From: Chiridota heheva
Lineage: Eukaryota; Echinodermata; Holothuroidea; Apodida; Chiridotidae
Direction of reading: 5' to 3'
Length of the DNA: 64,000 nucleotides
Assembly: GCA_020152595.1 (NCBI GenBank)
Contig: JAIGNY010000196.1
Location: 480,001 to 544,000 of the forward strand
How positions within the stretch are numbered: position 1 is the first letter of the stretch; the number at the start of each line of letters is the position of its first letter. Positions 1 through 12,818 of the stretch are shown here, in pieces. The notes below the pieces were generated by a model, which did no database searches, was not told the DNA's origin, and saw only the letters and a list, made by a program, of their open reading frames with translations. A program made the position numbers and the translations under genes.

Positions 1-418
1 AAGATAATTTTTTTGTTTTTCTACTTTTCTTTCATTTAGAGTGTAAGGTACCTGAGCAGATGTGCAAAGCATGTTGTGCCTAATTTAAATCATTAAACAA
101 CAAATGTTTTAGAAAGAGGCAATTAATTTTCAAAGAAATGCATACAAAATTGTCTAGGATCTAACTAGTATGACAACGCATGTACTCTGCAATGGTGACT
201 TTTCAACACACACTGTGGTGTTAACATTTAAATGTAATAACTCAAAAGGGAAAAAAGACATCAACGTGGTTTTTCCACTAGTTCTTTCTTATATCGAAAT
301 GAAAATTCACTGGGATATTTCTTGAACAGTATTTTCGTAAAACTTGACAAAAAAGTTATTATTATCAATTACTTATTTGACTTATAAGGTACCTGACCCA
401 TTATGTGTGCAACACAAG
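1..418. other. AT-rich non-coding DNA, nothing recognised
   Basis: No ORF, repeat or motif worth reporting. If the SS18-like call is right, this is intronic. Confidence 0.5.
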
Positions 419-545
419 TTTGCTTCACCCTCTACCCTCCACCTTCAATCCCCCTTCCCTCAACTCCCTTCACCCTCTACCACCTTCACTCTCTAGTCCC
501 TTCACCTTCTACCCCCTTCACTCTTTACCCCCCCCCCCCTCCATT
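419..545. repeat. Polypyrimidine minisatellite
   Basis: Degenerate units of about 15-16 bp of the type CTTCACCCTCTACC run for about 125 bp and end in a C run. The almost pure pyrimidine strand makes triplex (H-DNA) formation possible. The short open frame here is a by-product of this composition. Confidence 0.7.
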
Positions 546-2987
546 AAGTAATATCATGATAGGTAGTCAATTAGCTTTTTCTATCCATAAACATTTTAGA
601 AACTACTCAAACTTTTTGGAAACGACAACTTTTAAAGTCAGAATTTACAAATCTTTCCATAACACTAAAATTTACTTGGGTTACCTAAACCATATTCCAA
701 TTTAATCAAAAGCCAGTCCAAATTATGAATACTACTTATGACCAACTTATAAGAATAAAACTTATGACCATTTCACTTTGTCTTTGCAAGAAAATCTTAA
801 CTGCATATGAACTCGTATCATCTACAACCTTCCTCCTGCTTGTCAGATAATAACTTTGCCCGCAGCTTCTTTCTTATCAAATCGTTCTACAGATATTCCA
901 AGTCATTAGCCAATCACAAAGAAGACATGACACAAAATCAGGCGCGGCGTTATGCAAAGGACTTCAGGTAGTTTAGTCACTTGAATTACAGGAAGACCAC
1001 AAGTGGCCATTTGTGGAGTTTTGAAGAGGGTCACATTATTCCGTTTTTCCAAGTTATTTAAAACCCATCGGGGGGGAAATCCCATAGAGAGTAATCTCAA
1101 GTGCGTTTTCTTGCTTTGAATAAATTAGTTAACGAGGAAGATTATTATTAATGATTTCTGTTGTTTAGATTTTCTCGTTGTTTTTTGTTCTTCTGTCTTG
1201 GAGGTGTATAAAGTGCATGTTTAATTTAAATAATTTCTGTATTTTCAGTTTGTTTTAAATGTTATAAATACTATGTATAGATGATTTGATAAATACTATA
1301 TATAGATGATTTGATAAATACTGTAGATGATATTAAGAGTTGTTGATTTCTTTGGGGGAAGTTGAATTTATTTTGCAGAAGTGTGTATGAGAAGGTGATG
1401 TTCTAATTTTTTTTTTTTTTTTTTTTTAAAATTTAAGTTAAATCAACATATTTTGTGTGATTTTCGTACTCTAATTTTGTGATGAATTTTAAGTTTTGCA
1501 TTCAAATGAAACTTTGCTGAAAGCGATGTGCAATCTTTTTTCTTTTTTTTAAAGTATTGAGAACTAGTTCCCCTTTTTATATGCATTGATGGTCTGATTC
1601 TGGAGGGAGGTGATTTTACATTTACATAAATGTTTTCCTCTGGAAAACTTAAATATCTTCAAAAAGTTGTAATGCCGAGAAACAGTTTGTATTTCGTTGA
1701 TTTTTAGACAGCATTTATATTATGAGTGAAACCTTCTGGAATGTTTTGTTTGCAAATAATGGCTGATCAATATTTAAAGGCTTTTTATTTTCTGGGAATT
1801 TGGTGATTAAATTAGATCAAAGCCATATACCTTCAAGCAAGTGTAAATGTGAGATTTAGCATTTGGGACACTTAAAACCTCTTTTTCAGAGTTGGAATTA
1901 ATTATAGAATTTCGCACAGTTCTGAATAAAGGTGTTGAAAATCATCTGAAAATTATGACAAAAATAAGATTATTTTATATGCTTCCCTCTTTTGCAGTTT
2001 TTTGCAATTTTAACAGAAAAGTTTTTAAAATAAATTATTTTTTGTAATTTTACACTGTGTGTGTTTGTTAAAACCATTTAAATGAAGAATTGTAAGTACA
2101 GAAGAAAAGAAGTGACATTTTCGTGGTATCCATCTTGTAATAATTGTGCCTTGATTTACTTGAATGTATTCAGAAGACGCAAAAATCAAAGAAAAATACC
2201 GTCAAAGTCAATCCTGAATACATCACCAAGAATATTTTCATATGGTATTACACAGGTCAAGGAAGAAACAAAAAAGTACCAGCCTTTTGTACTTAGCCAA
2301 TTTGCCCCCAATTGATAAAGTCCACTCGCTAATCAGACCACAATATTTTGATACACCTGCAACGGACAGTGAGCCTGATTATTAATTGCATTTTGATGAT
2401 GATGATGTTTTTGGTATTCAAAGCAAGAGAAAGGGCAGCCAATTGGACCTGTTGCCCAAGTGTGGACTGTCCATTGTTTTTACCTGAGGGGGTACTTAGT
2501 GGTCATTTTGGCTTGTTGCGTGCTCAGGGGATTCTTGGAGGATCAAAGAGATTTTAAATGTTCAGCTGTATTTTGAATTGTTATTGATTCGTTGGATGTA
2601 AAACTTCTCGGGTCTTTAGTCTAGATAATGTCCTCTACAGTGAGGATAGTTGTCTTAAAGTATAATCCTTTGATTAACTTTCAGGTGGTATCAAATGAAA
2701 GAGAAAGGGGGTAAATATTGAGAATTGATCCAAGAAAGGGGATATATGGACTTAAGAACAACTTAGGAGCAAACAAAGACACAAACTTTGTCTTTGTGTG
2801 CCACTTTCTACAAGTCGTTAGAGAATTGTAGGTCTGAAAACTGCTTTGTTTGTTTTTACAGTATATAATTCTCTGCAATAGTGAAATAATGAATTTAAAA
2901 TTTCACCCTTTTTAAAGATGTTAGATATATGTATAAAGTGATCTTTTTATCCAACTGTTGTGAATTTAAAGTTCCTGTTTTATTGTA
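546..2987. other. AT-rich non-coding DNA, nothing recognised
   Basis: Only short chance ORFs with unconvincing composition, plus a T run at 1410-1427. The frame at 2348-2557 has no homology I recognise and no splice or codon evidence. Confidence 0.5.
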
Positions 2988-2988
2988 A

Positions 2989-3019
<31 letters not shown>

Positions 3020-3025
3020 TATTGG

Positions 3026-3123
<98 letters not shown>

Positions 3124-3286
3124 AATATCATTATTAATATTATTATTAATGTAATTAATTATTATTATATTATTATTATCATTATTATCATTATTATTAT
3201 TATTATTATTAATATTATTATTATTATTATTATTATTATTACTGATATTATTATTACTAATATTATTATTATTAATATTAATTTCA

Positions 3287-3335
<49 letters not shown>

Positions 3336-3353
3336 TTATTAATATTATCATAC

Positions 3354-3392
<39 letters not shown>
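2988..3392. repeat. (ATT)n microsatellite, 0.4 kb
   Basis: A nearly continuous ATT trinucleotide array with scattered A and C interruptions. Poly-Leu, poly-Ile and poly-Asn frames on both strands are artefacts of the 3-bp period. Confidence 0.97.
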
Positions 3393-3394
<2 letters not shown>

Positions 3395-3569
3395 AGTTCA
3401 TGTATCTTAAGTGTTTTTCATAAATTAGAACATGTCACCCTCTAAAGCAAATATTTTTATTTGTTGGAAGATCAGTCATCATGTTAACATTAACATTAAT
3501 ATAAAACAAGAATGCAATCCACATAGTTGCTGATCTCATCACCACTTGTCACTTAGCAATGACCTATCC

Positions 3570-4078
3570 TTCACATGATTGTGGGTCATTCTGTATATCA
3601 GCCTTGAAACTTTGACCTCATAACAGTCACCTTTGACTTTTCCCATCACAGCAATGCAATAGTTCCCATAAGGCCCCCATAATATGCAAAATCCTATTTA
3701 CCCCATTGAAACACTGCAGCAGAAATGTGAAAATAGGTTTATTACCAGACTACCACTTGACATTTGTACTCGAAAGTCTGCGCGGCACAACTTCACGTTA
3801 CAAGGTACCATGCTACCAGTTTGGATCACAATCAGCCGTGTACTTTTTATGTTTATATTAGCTCAAATCTTTTCATTTTGAACAAATATTTTACCCTTTG
3901 TTTCTTGACTTTTTCAAAAGCTAAACTATCACATGCATATCACAAATTACACTGCTATACCCTTTATGTCTCATCCACAACTCTAACTTTGACCTCACAA
4001 CAGTTCACCTTTGACTTCCCATCACAACAATGCAATAGTTCCCATAAGGCCCCCATAATGTGCATAATGTGTACATAG
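3570..4078. repeat. Pair of about 110-bp direct repeats
   Basis: 3570-3685 and 3975-4075 are diverged copies of one segment. They share TTTGACCTCA, a track ending GCAATGCAATAGTTCCCATA, and AGGCCCCCATAAT. They lie about 395 bp apart, so this is an old local duplication. Confidence 0.75.
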
Positions 4079-4185
4079 CAGTTGCATGGTGACAGGGGCC
4101 AGGGGGAAACTGCCACCCAGTTAGGCTTTCTGAGGGGTACCAAACACTCACAGGGGCGCAAAAATTGTCCTGCGAATATATTTCT
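4079..4185 (+). mobile_element. hAT-like transposon terminus, family copy 1
   Basis: It begins CAGTTGCATGG and continues with a G-rich track and GGCTTTCTGAGG, then GGGGCGC. The same series of blocks occurs on the minus strand at 37630-37739, where the end reads CAGTGGCGTGG. Homology over about 100 bp with both copies starting CAGT supports a common DNA-transposon end. No partner end is found here. Confidence 0.5.
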
Positions 4186-4387
4186 GTATACTTTTTATTC
4201 CCAACAATTTGTATCATTTAAAAAACAAACGTTATAAATGTTTTCTCTCAAAAGCGTTTTTCTTACATCAAAAACATGAAAATCATCCCTGGACCGCAAC
4301 TACTGTAACATGACTAAAGACACATCATCAATGGGATCTTACTTTTGAACATTCGTTCCAAAATCTATATTCCTTGTAACTACTGTA

Positions 4388-5330
4388 ACCTTAGTGTGGA
4401 ATTGACACGATTTTAACAATTTTCTGCTACCAAAATCATGCTACAAAATGCCAAGCTTCCTGGGGCTTCCTCCCTGCATGGGCACTTACCAGGCAGCCAG
4501 GATGTCAACCCCAGATCTGACATAATATTTAGAAATTTTCTGCTATCAAAATCTGGAGAAAAGCATAGCTTCTAGGGCTTTCCTCTAGGTTTGATACAAT
4601 TTTAAACAAATTTTCTGCTATCAAAATGACAAAAAAACATAGGGCTTACGAATAGTGCTTACTTCGCCCCAGAACTCCTATCCTACAGCTTAGACCCAAA
4701 GATTTGACACATTTTAAAGCAAATTTTGGCTGCTATCAAAAACATAGGGTTCCAAGAGCTTCACCCCAACCAGTCCCCCTCCACCAGGGCTTTGCATTTC
4801 CAGCAATTGACCAGATTAAATCCTTTGTTAGGCCTAGTATGCCTATAGATTTAACACAATTCAAAACAAATTAAAATCAGGAGAAGGGCAGGGCTTCCAG
4901 GTGCTTTGCCCCTAGATTTGACACATTTTTAAGCGTTTCTTTGCTATCAAAATCACGAGAAACATATGTTTCCGGGAGCTTTTCCCCCTGGCCCCTACCA
5001 GGGCTTCGCCCCTAGATTTAACCCTTAGCGTTGACACAATATTAAACAGTTTCTTGCTTTCAAGATTGCAAGAAATGCAGGGCTTCCAGTGGCTTTGACC
5101 CTAGATTTGACCCAATATTAAGCAATTTTTTGCTACCAAGATTATGAGGCACACAAGGCTTATACCCTGGATTTGACACAATATTAAGTAATATTCTGCA
5201 ATGAAAACCACGTGAAATACAGCGCTTCCTGGGTCGATCACCTTCTGGACCCTTACCAGGGCTTCGACTCTAGATTTGAAATGCTGAAACATGACCCACC
5301 ATGTGACTGCTCCATAGCCCAATGCATTTC
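4388..5330. repeat. Degenerate tandem repeat, units of about 90-130 bp
   Basis: Eight or so diverged units. Each has a block like TTTGACACAATTTTAA, a block like TTTTCTGCTATCAAAATCA, and a block like AGGGCTTCCAGGGGCTT, often with GGGCTTCGCCCC. Units are shuffled and of uneven length, so the array is old. Confidence 0.75.
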
Positions 5331-7312
5331 CAGCGATTGACCAGATTAAAACCTTTGTTAGGCCTTGTGTACATTCTACTAGTATAAGTAAGCACCCTTA
5401 TTTTCGTACACCCCTAAATTTTACCCTGGGCCTAGTGCTTAGTTGTTTATCTCACTATAGTAAAATCTCTAAACAATGCAATTTCATTAATTTATTCTTT
5501 ATTATCCTAGCCTAGGCCTAAGCTAGTTATTGTCACAACTTATGTACATGTATGTTATCAGGCCATAAATCATAAATGACAGCAATCAGTGAACGTCAGC
5601 CAACAAGAAAAAAACAGATCAGTGGGGAAGTAAAAGGCCTGGAATAGGGGTATATGACAAATAACTAGGCCTAAACCTACTTTGATTGTGTAGTTTGAAC
5701 TAATTTTTTAGCCTATTGAAGTTTATATCAACCAGTATCATCGATCGGATATCATACGTCTTACTGGTACATCTGCTGGGTAATTAGGCATGTTTTATAT
5801 TTTGGGCCAACCCAAATTTTGCCCATGTCATTCATGCAATTTTACCCACCTAACATTAGGCCTAAGAAAGTTTAACAAAATTGTTATGATTTCCAAATGT
5901 TAGGTTAACTCCACTTCCACTATTCATACAATTTTAAAATAAATATTTATTCAAATTTTCTTGAAGCACTAGGCCCCGTGATCAGACATTTTACGTTTTG
6001 CTGGTACAGCTGGGTGATTCAGCTTGTAATGTTAGGCTTAGGTCTTACACTTTAACGCCTACTAATGGCTCAAAATCCTTAGCCATAGCCAGGTTTAGCC
6101 TATTTCAGCTTTGAAAACTACGACGAGTGGTTTTCGGAGGAAATTTTATACAGGTTTTCTGCGTTACTGGTACCTTGCTTTGGCCCAAGGTGTAACGTTA
6201 GGCTTTAGAGACGATAACGTTAGGCCTAACTTTACTCGTTAGCCACATTTGTATGTAGGCTAACCAATGAAGCAGTTCACGGTACAGATATGATAGCCGA
6301 TGTTCTCAAATTTCAATCCTCATGCATGTGTGGCCTCAAAAAGTAAAAATAGGCCTAGACTAGTTACTGGTAAGGTAAATGGGTAAATGAATGAACACTT
6401 ACGTTAGATCTAGATGGTGTTAACTTCAAGACCTGGCCGGGCAGCCACAGGCAGCCTAATGTTATACAAAATATGCTAAGAATATGGTATTACACTATAG
6501 TGTTAGGGTATAGTCCGTTATCAAACTGATCTACGTTTTACAGCCTTCCTATTTTGTATACCTCCTCCCTCTGAGTAAACTTCCACACTAACACAATATC
6601 TCTATATTCTCAAACCATTGCTTTCTTATCACTCTGTAATAGTTGTAACAGAATAGAAGAAAGAAATGATAACATAATATTAGATTATTCTAAGAACAAT
6701 GTCTAGTTTATGAATGGAGAGGATGGCTTATAAAAATAAAAGCCATTTCCCTTTCATTTCTTGCCGGAAGTGTCATAGTTTGCTGCAGTCACTTCAAAAC
6801 GAAGCTTGTATTTTTCAAAATTGATAGCCTTTTTGTCAGTCAAAAGTCCCCCCAAAAATATTACAACAGTCAAATTATTTGCAGACGTATTGACAAATTT
6901 GTAAATACATTCCAATGTGCTTTATAAATATGTAAGAGTTTTACTGGTAAATTACCTGTGTTAAAATAACAATTCTAAAAGTACCAGTAATGTTTTTCCT
7001 GAATAACGTCTAGTCTAAGCATCAAAAATGTCAAAACATTGACTCAAAATAGAGATAATTTAATTCTTTTTCGGAGAATAAGGTTTATATTTAAAATTCC
7101 TCCTGCACTTTCCAATTACAAAATGCTGAATTTTGGCCAAAATTTGACGACTGCATAAAAGTCTAACCATGCGGTCTATCGCTAATAAAAAAGAAATTGT
7201 GTTTAGTTTTAGACAATCTCAAATTTGCTCAGATTTTATTTTAATTGGTCAATCCAATCATGAGTTATCAAGACTGACTTTTGTTTATTTAAAATATAGA
7301 GTAAACTTATAA
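5331..7312. other. Non-coding DNA enriched in AGGCCT palindromes
   Basis: No gene recognised. AGGCCT, usually inside TAGGCCTA-like contexts, recurs at about 5361, 5512, 5635, 5662, 5856, 6222 and 6350. Fuzzy repeats around TACTGGTACA occur at about 5760, 6000 and 6165. Confidence 0.45.
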
Positions 7313-7376
7313 TTATTATTATTATTATTATTGTTGTTGTTGTTGTTGTTGTTTTGCTGCTGCTGCTGCTATTGTT
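7313..7376. repeat. Compound trinucleotide microsatellite
   Basis: (ATT)n, (GTT)n and (GCT)n follow one another without a gap, then irregular T/A-rich sequence. This is consistent with stepwise interconversion of one array. Confidence 0.9.
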
Positions 7377-7724
7377 TAATATTATTATTTTTATTTTTAT
7401 TATTAATATTTTATTATTATTCCTTTTATTTTATTATTATTATTTATTGCTTATTAAAACATTCAAATGTGTTGTACATAAAACATTTACACAATCTAAA
7501 TGAAATTATAGATTGAATGATACTGTAATATGAATTGGAATTAAGTGATCATTCAATTTGATGTTATGTTGTATAAAATGTCAGTCGGAATTTTTTGTTT
7601 GTTTTTCTGTCTTGTTCGTTCTAGAAAATGTATTATTCTCCTTGCCTAGTTTGCTTAAAAAGTAACTTACAGGTATTAGATAATATTATTTAGAAATGGA
7701 TTTAATTTTATAATTGTTCCAGCT

Positions 7725-8690
7725 GAAGAAATGGCTTATTCTTTCTGTTCTACATTCAATCGTTTTGAATAAAAAGTTTCAATTTCTGAGCATTTCGTAT
7801 TAACAAAAGCTAAGGAAACCCCCGACCTGGTCCTGTGTAACATGATAAAGCAAGCACAATATCAGTCAACCTCGGGGGCCCAGAGAATTCACCAAAATAT
7901 ATGAAAAGGAAGAAAAAGGCCATTACATTCTCTCCACTTGTTGGGATGAGCTAAGAACATTGACATCAATATTCCAAGGAATTAATAAGTAGCAGTATCT
8001 TCATTTCATCAGAGAGACCGGTTAATCATTCCATTGAATTTAGTCAGAAAAGCTTTTCATTTTTTCATTTTCTTTTTATAAATTATCATTCTTTACTTTA
8101 AAATCCTTTGGGCAATTTCTTTTAAAAGTTTATTATTATAAATGGATTAATTTCATCATGGTTTCTCCTGAAAAAGTGGTGTATTCCTCATAGTTTCATA
8201 TTCTTTATTCAAGTATTTAAATCAAAGTTTGTCATATTATTTAAAACTAAGATGATCTTTTCCAATGAAAAAACTTATTCCTTTATCGATACCCTCAATT
8301 ACCATTCAGTTATGCCTAAAATGATCCAGCGTAAAATGAAAATGGGCAGAAATACCTCTCACTGTCGTAATTACCAAAGAAACCGAGAGTCACTTTTCCA
8401 ATGCACAAGTCAAGAACTGTTATTAATATTCATTAAAGAATTGTGTTTCAATTTCTGAGCATTTCATATCACCAAAAGCTCAGGAAACCCCTGACCAGGT
8501 CCTTTGTAATATGATAAAGCACAATATCAGTCAACCACGGGCCCAGAAAATTCACCAAAAAGTATGGAAAAGAAGAAAAAAAGGCCATTTCATTCTCTCC
8601 ACTTGTTGGGATGAGCTAAGAACATGACATCAATATTCCAAGGAATTAATAGGTAGCAGTATCATCATTTCATCAGAGAGACCGATTTGG
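7725..8690 (+). repeat. Segmental direct duplication, about 650-bp offset
   Basis: 7780-8025 and 8445-8685 are about 85-90 percent alike by eye. Shared blocks include TTTCAATTTCTGAGCATTTC, TTCTCTCCACTTGTTGGGAT and TTCATCAGAGAGACCG. Small indels separate them. No coding potential. Confidence 0.85.
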
Positions 8691-9060
8691 ATGTTATTTG
8701 AGTCAGAAATCAATGTAAGTGCTGGAGGCACCTGCAACATACCACTTCTTAATCATAGCACCCATTGTCAATCCAGCCTCAGTTGCAAAAAAATACCAAA
8801 TACAAAAAAAAAGAACCCTTTGGCAGTACATGGTTTTCTGTTGTACCGGGCTTGGGCTCATTTGCATATGCATGAGGAGATTGGGTAGCATGCCACAGTT
8901 GATTTTTGACACAAGGCCTGTGGGCTGGGCAAACACACGCACAATGGAGGTGCAAATTGCCAACGAGATAAAATTTCTCGTTTTGGTTCCTGGCGAGGTG
9001 TTCTTTAATATTAGTAGTTGTCTTTGTTCAACTTGTCGGAACGTCGGTTATTAATTCTCC
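8691..9060. other. GC-richer unassigned patch
   Basis: It stands out from its flanks in GC content. It contains an octamer-like ATTTGCAT inside TTTGCATATGCAT (8859-8875) and a short perfect palindrome CGAGATAAAATTTCTCG (8963-8980). Open frames exist on both strands but match nothing I recognise. It may be a degraded repeat. Confidence 0.35.
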
Positions 9061-10139
9061 GTAGGCAGGCATTCTTATATTCTTTTCTCCTTTAAAAAAA
9101 AAGAATTTATTGGATAGTTTGTCGACTGCAACAAGTACTTTTTCACCTGTGGGTTACTGTCGTGTATATTTTGTACAAATGTAAACTATGAATTCTTTGA
9201 GGGTATTTTCATAATTTTGATATGGGGGTATTAAAAAAGAAGGATATGTTTGAACATCAAAGCAGATAATTGGGATTGACTTTATGTTTGAAGTACATGA
9301 AAATGATGAAATATCATGTTGGTTTTGAGGAGGAAGGTGTATATATCGAGTCAATATTTATCAAAAGCTTAAAATGTTTGAAAATGAAGAAATATTGCTA
9401 AGCTTATTGTACAGCCCTTAGAAAGTGTTTGATCAATCAATGTCATAATGTTTAAACTAGTATAAAGAAATGACACAAATTAATAGTAAAAGTGGATGTT
9501 ATTTTGCACATGTTATTGGAACTTTTGGAACTATGTGATGGAAGTATGCTCAAATGCATACATGAAATTAGTTTTCCTGAGGTGTATTTAACTAAATAAA
9601 AAGTAGAGCAGGGTAATGGAAAGCTTGGAAAACACTTGAATTAGTGAAAAAGGTACAAAATACAAGAGGATTATTCAATAGTTTTCTATGAAATGTTTAT
9701 TGATAAAGTAAAAGTAAGTTTTGTGAATTAAAACCCCAGCCAATTCATTTTTTCAGCAGCACTTTTATGAATTGAAAAATTGTTTCCTACAAAGTAAACT
9801 TAAATAAACCTTTGACTACTGTATTATTGGTTGACAAGTAGGCACTTCACTACTTCCCTTCACTTCATTTCAAATGAGTAAATTGAAAATGTCCAACACC
9901 AATGAAATGCAGGGATTTCTGTGAGAAGAAATCATGAGCAAATAAATGCTTAGTCAATTGGCTTTCAGAAAATTCATCAGACTAATGAAAAGGGTGGAAA
10001 ACTTTTTTTGCAACAGTAGATGCTCTGCAAAACCTGTTTTATCAAAAACAATTAGTATGCAATATTTGCATTTTATTTTTATTTTTAGGCAGATGCTCTT
10101 TGGAATGTGTCTCACTCAAAACAATTGAAATGCAAAATT
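9061..10139. other. AT-rich non-coding DNA, nothing recognised
   Basis: Only short chance ORFs and no repeat structure evident. Confidence 0.5.
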
Positions 10140-10915
10140 TTGGACATTTTTTGTAAAAATCACTGTCTAAAAGCAATTGAATACAAATGTTACTTTTGGA
10201 AAATTTCATAAAAATCACAGATAGGTTTGAAATGTTTCTGAACTTTATTACCTATTTTTCAAAACTGAATCTGTTCTCAATACTTTAAATTCTGGGAAAT
10301 TATTCAAATAAAATTTTCAATGGTGAAGAAATAATCGTGCAAGCACTTTGGTATATTTCAGTGGGTTTCAAGTTGTTCTATGTAACAGTCTGTTAAAACA
10401 AGATGGAGGGCACTATTATTTGTTTAGGGAGTTTCCTTCTTTTTTTTTGGGTAAAATCTCTGTCCATAAAGTTATAGGACAAATTCATAAACATGGATAT
10501 AAAGATAACCTATTTATTCTATGTGTTTCAGTGCAGACATGCAATTGAAATACAATTAAAATGCAATTGGAAACTTTCTGTAAAAATCACGGATAGATTT
10601 TAATGTTTGTGAACTTTATAACCAATGTTTTAAAGCTAAATCTGTTCTCAGACAAACCTTAAATTCTGGCTAAATGTTCGAGGTTTCTAATGGTGCATAA
10701 ATAGCTGTGCTAGCAAAGTCAGTTTATATCAGTTGAGTCAAGTACTTTTACTCATAGGGCACAAGTCTGTGAAAACTAAGTAAGATTGAATGTACTATTA
10801 TTTGTTTAGGGAGTTTCATTCTCATTTTTGGTCAAATCTTCAGTTTATAAAGTTGTAGGACGAAGTCATAAACATGGATATAAAGATAACCTATTCTGTG
10901 TGTATCAGTGCAGGA
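10140..10915 (+). repeat. Tandem duplication, about 380-bp unit, two copies
   Basis: Copies at 10140-10535 and 10560-10910 share TTATTTGTTTAGGGAGTTTC, CATAAACATGGATATAAAGA and CAGTGCAG in order, 380 bp apart. Moderate divergence and no coding. Confidence 0.85.
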
Positions 10916-11274
10916 GTCTTATATTTTCAAAAAATATTATCATGCATCTTCACTATTTACTTTGGAAGTTGTGCAAATATATTAATGCGGGGTGTATTCA
11001 CGCAAGCAAGTCATAAAAGAATGTTAATATTTAGATAGGTGTGTTGAAAGGACAAGTCAAAAATGTAATGGCTTCTGTCTAACATGGACGTGCATTATAC
11101 TGTGACAGTGCTTTGAATGAAAATTGGCTCATAAATTTTTTTATTGAGAAGATGAAAATCTGGCTGAAAAAATCAGCAATTCTTCAAATGTTTGATATGA
11201 GAATCCCGGAATGGGACAACATCGTCGATTGTCATCATTAAAGATCTATGGACGGTTGGCAGCAACGTGTGGGT
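10916..11274. other. AT-rich non-coding DNA, nothing recognised
   Basis: No supported feature. Confidence 0.5.
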
Positions 11275-11595
11275 GTCAGGTGGCTCAGTTGGTAGAGCAC
11301 ACGACTGAGATGCTGCAGGTTTCAGGTTCGAGGCTCACACTAACCTAAATTGATTTTCCAGTATGTAGACAGATACGCCGAACATCAAAGCAGAAACACG
11401 TCCTTTGCAGCCCCTACTCCTCATCCAGCCTTTGGAGTATTAAACAATGGCTGGATGGCGCTCACTTTCCCTCGGATGAGGATGTTAAATGGGTCCAGAT
11501 GGCAGGAGAGTCACCCCCTGCCTGGCTCTCTGAACACTATTCGAGAAGAGAAGCATGAAAACGTTGGTGTTTATTCACTTCCTGTACCAGATTGA
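11275..11595 (+). mobile_element. tRNA-derived SINE
   Basis: The head is tRNA-like: an RNA polymerase III A box TGGCTCAGTTGG at 11281-11292 and a B box GGTTCGAGGCT at 11325-11335, correctly spaced. The anticodon arm does not pair properly and there is no acceptor stem, so this is not a functional tRNA. The body continues to a conserved-looking 3' module with GGATGAGGATGTTAAATGGG at about 11474-11493, a type I recall from SINEs of sea urchins and other marine invertebrates. The open frame across it is incidental. The exact end is uncertain. Confidence 0.75.
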
Positions 11596-11639
11596 ACAGT
11601 CATTCCATCGTGATCATACCGACGTGTTGATGCAGATCC

Positions 11640-11830
11640 AGAGTGTAGATGAAAGAAAATATGTTATATAGATTAAACCTATGAATTTTCTTATGTTAAG
11701 TTATTGTTTTTCAATTTTCACCAACGTTAGTTGAATGGGAGCAGCTGGATACAACCAAGAGATTTTTAATCTCCATCATATCCTCACTCAAGAAAGTCTG
11801 ATGATTGTTCTATCAGAATAGGGCCAAAAT
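11640..11830 (-). mobile_element. Dispersed repeat family A/B, copy C (partial)
   Basis: The reverse complement matches 16425-16530. It shares ATATGATGGAGATT, CTCTTGG, GCTCCCATTCAAC and ACGTTGGTG in order. The same family occurs at 46590-47575. Only the middle part is present here, directly after the SINE. Confidence 0.7.
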
Positions 11831-11849
11831 TTCATAAACTAAACTTCTG

Positions 11850-12720
11850 CCTGTTTAATACCTTATAATAGGTATGACAAAGTGCATTATGCCTTTAGTA
11901 TTTATGAAAAATTACAGGCTTTCAAACTACATAATGCCTTATGAACTGTATTAGTTTGCCACAACTACTGTAGTTTGCCACGACTACTGTAGTTTGCCAT
12001 GACTACTGTAGTTTGCCACAACTACTGTAGTTTGCCACGCCACAACTAATGTAGTTTGCCACAACTAATGGTTTGCCACAATTAATGTAGTTTGCCACAA
12101 CTAATGCAGTTTGCCACAACTAATGTAGTTTGCCACAACTAATGTAGTTTGCCACAACTACTGTAGTTTGCCACAACTAATGTAGTTTGCCACAAATAAT
12201 GTAGTTTGCCACAACTACTGTAGTTTGCCACAACTACTATAGTTTGCCACAACTACTGTAGTTTACTTAATAATACAGTGGTTATGACAAACTTCATAAT
12301 ATCTCATGGTAGGTATGACAAACTACATAATACCTGTTTTTCAAACTACATTTTGCATTATAGTAGTTTTGGCATACTACATAATGCTATATAGTAGCTA
12401 AGGCAAACTACATTAGTTATGACAGACTATAGTAGTTAAGGCAAACTACAGTAGTTATGGCAAACTACAGTAGTTGTGCCAAACTACATAATGCCATATA
12501 GTAGTTATGGCAATCTGAACAATGGCTAAGAGCAATATTAGTAAACTACACAACACCTAACAGTGGTTTGGGGATAATATTTTATCAACCCTTTGTATCT
12601 GTAATTCTAAGAGTAGCATTAGCATAAAACCTAATAAGTAGTGCTTGAAAAATTACTTTTCCTAAAGTAGCTCTTAGTAACTGTTTAATGCCAGACTACT
12701 GCATTATGGTTAAAAGTAGC
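11850..12720. repeat. 19-bp hairpin-forming minisatellite with inverted copies
   Basis: About 17 units of TAGTTTGCCACAACTACTG run from 11949 to 12272. Copies in the opposite orientation (GCAAACTACAGTAGTTATG) follow at 12360-12500. Each unit is itself a hairpin: GTAGTT and AACTAC flank a TGCCAC loop. The flanks carry more degenerate AAACTACATAATGCC units. Confidence 0.9.
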
Positions 12721-12818
12721 ATCATAAATAAGCTACACAAAATATAATGGTAAGTTTTGGAGAGAAAAGCATGATTACACACAGCCAAACCTGATTTAAA
12801 GAACAGAACACTGACAAT

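Noticed and set aside
2348-2557. 69-codon frame with WTCCPSVDCPLF as a possible exon
   Set aside because: No homology recognised, no convincing splice sites, and flanking frame composition is like intron.
8703-9054. Overlapping frames of 86 and 111 codons as a gene
   Set aside because: Open on both strands, no family resemblance, and low-complexity A-runs inside; kept only as an unassigned patch.
11281-11348. tRNA gene
   Set aside because: A and B boxes are present, but the anticodon arm does not pair, there is no acceptor stem, and it is fused to a SINE body.
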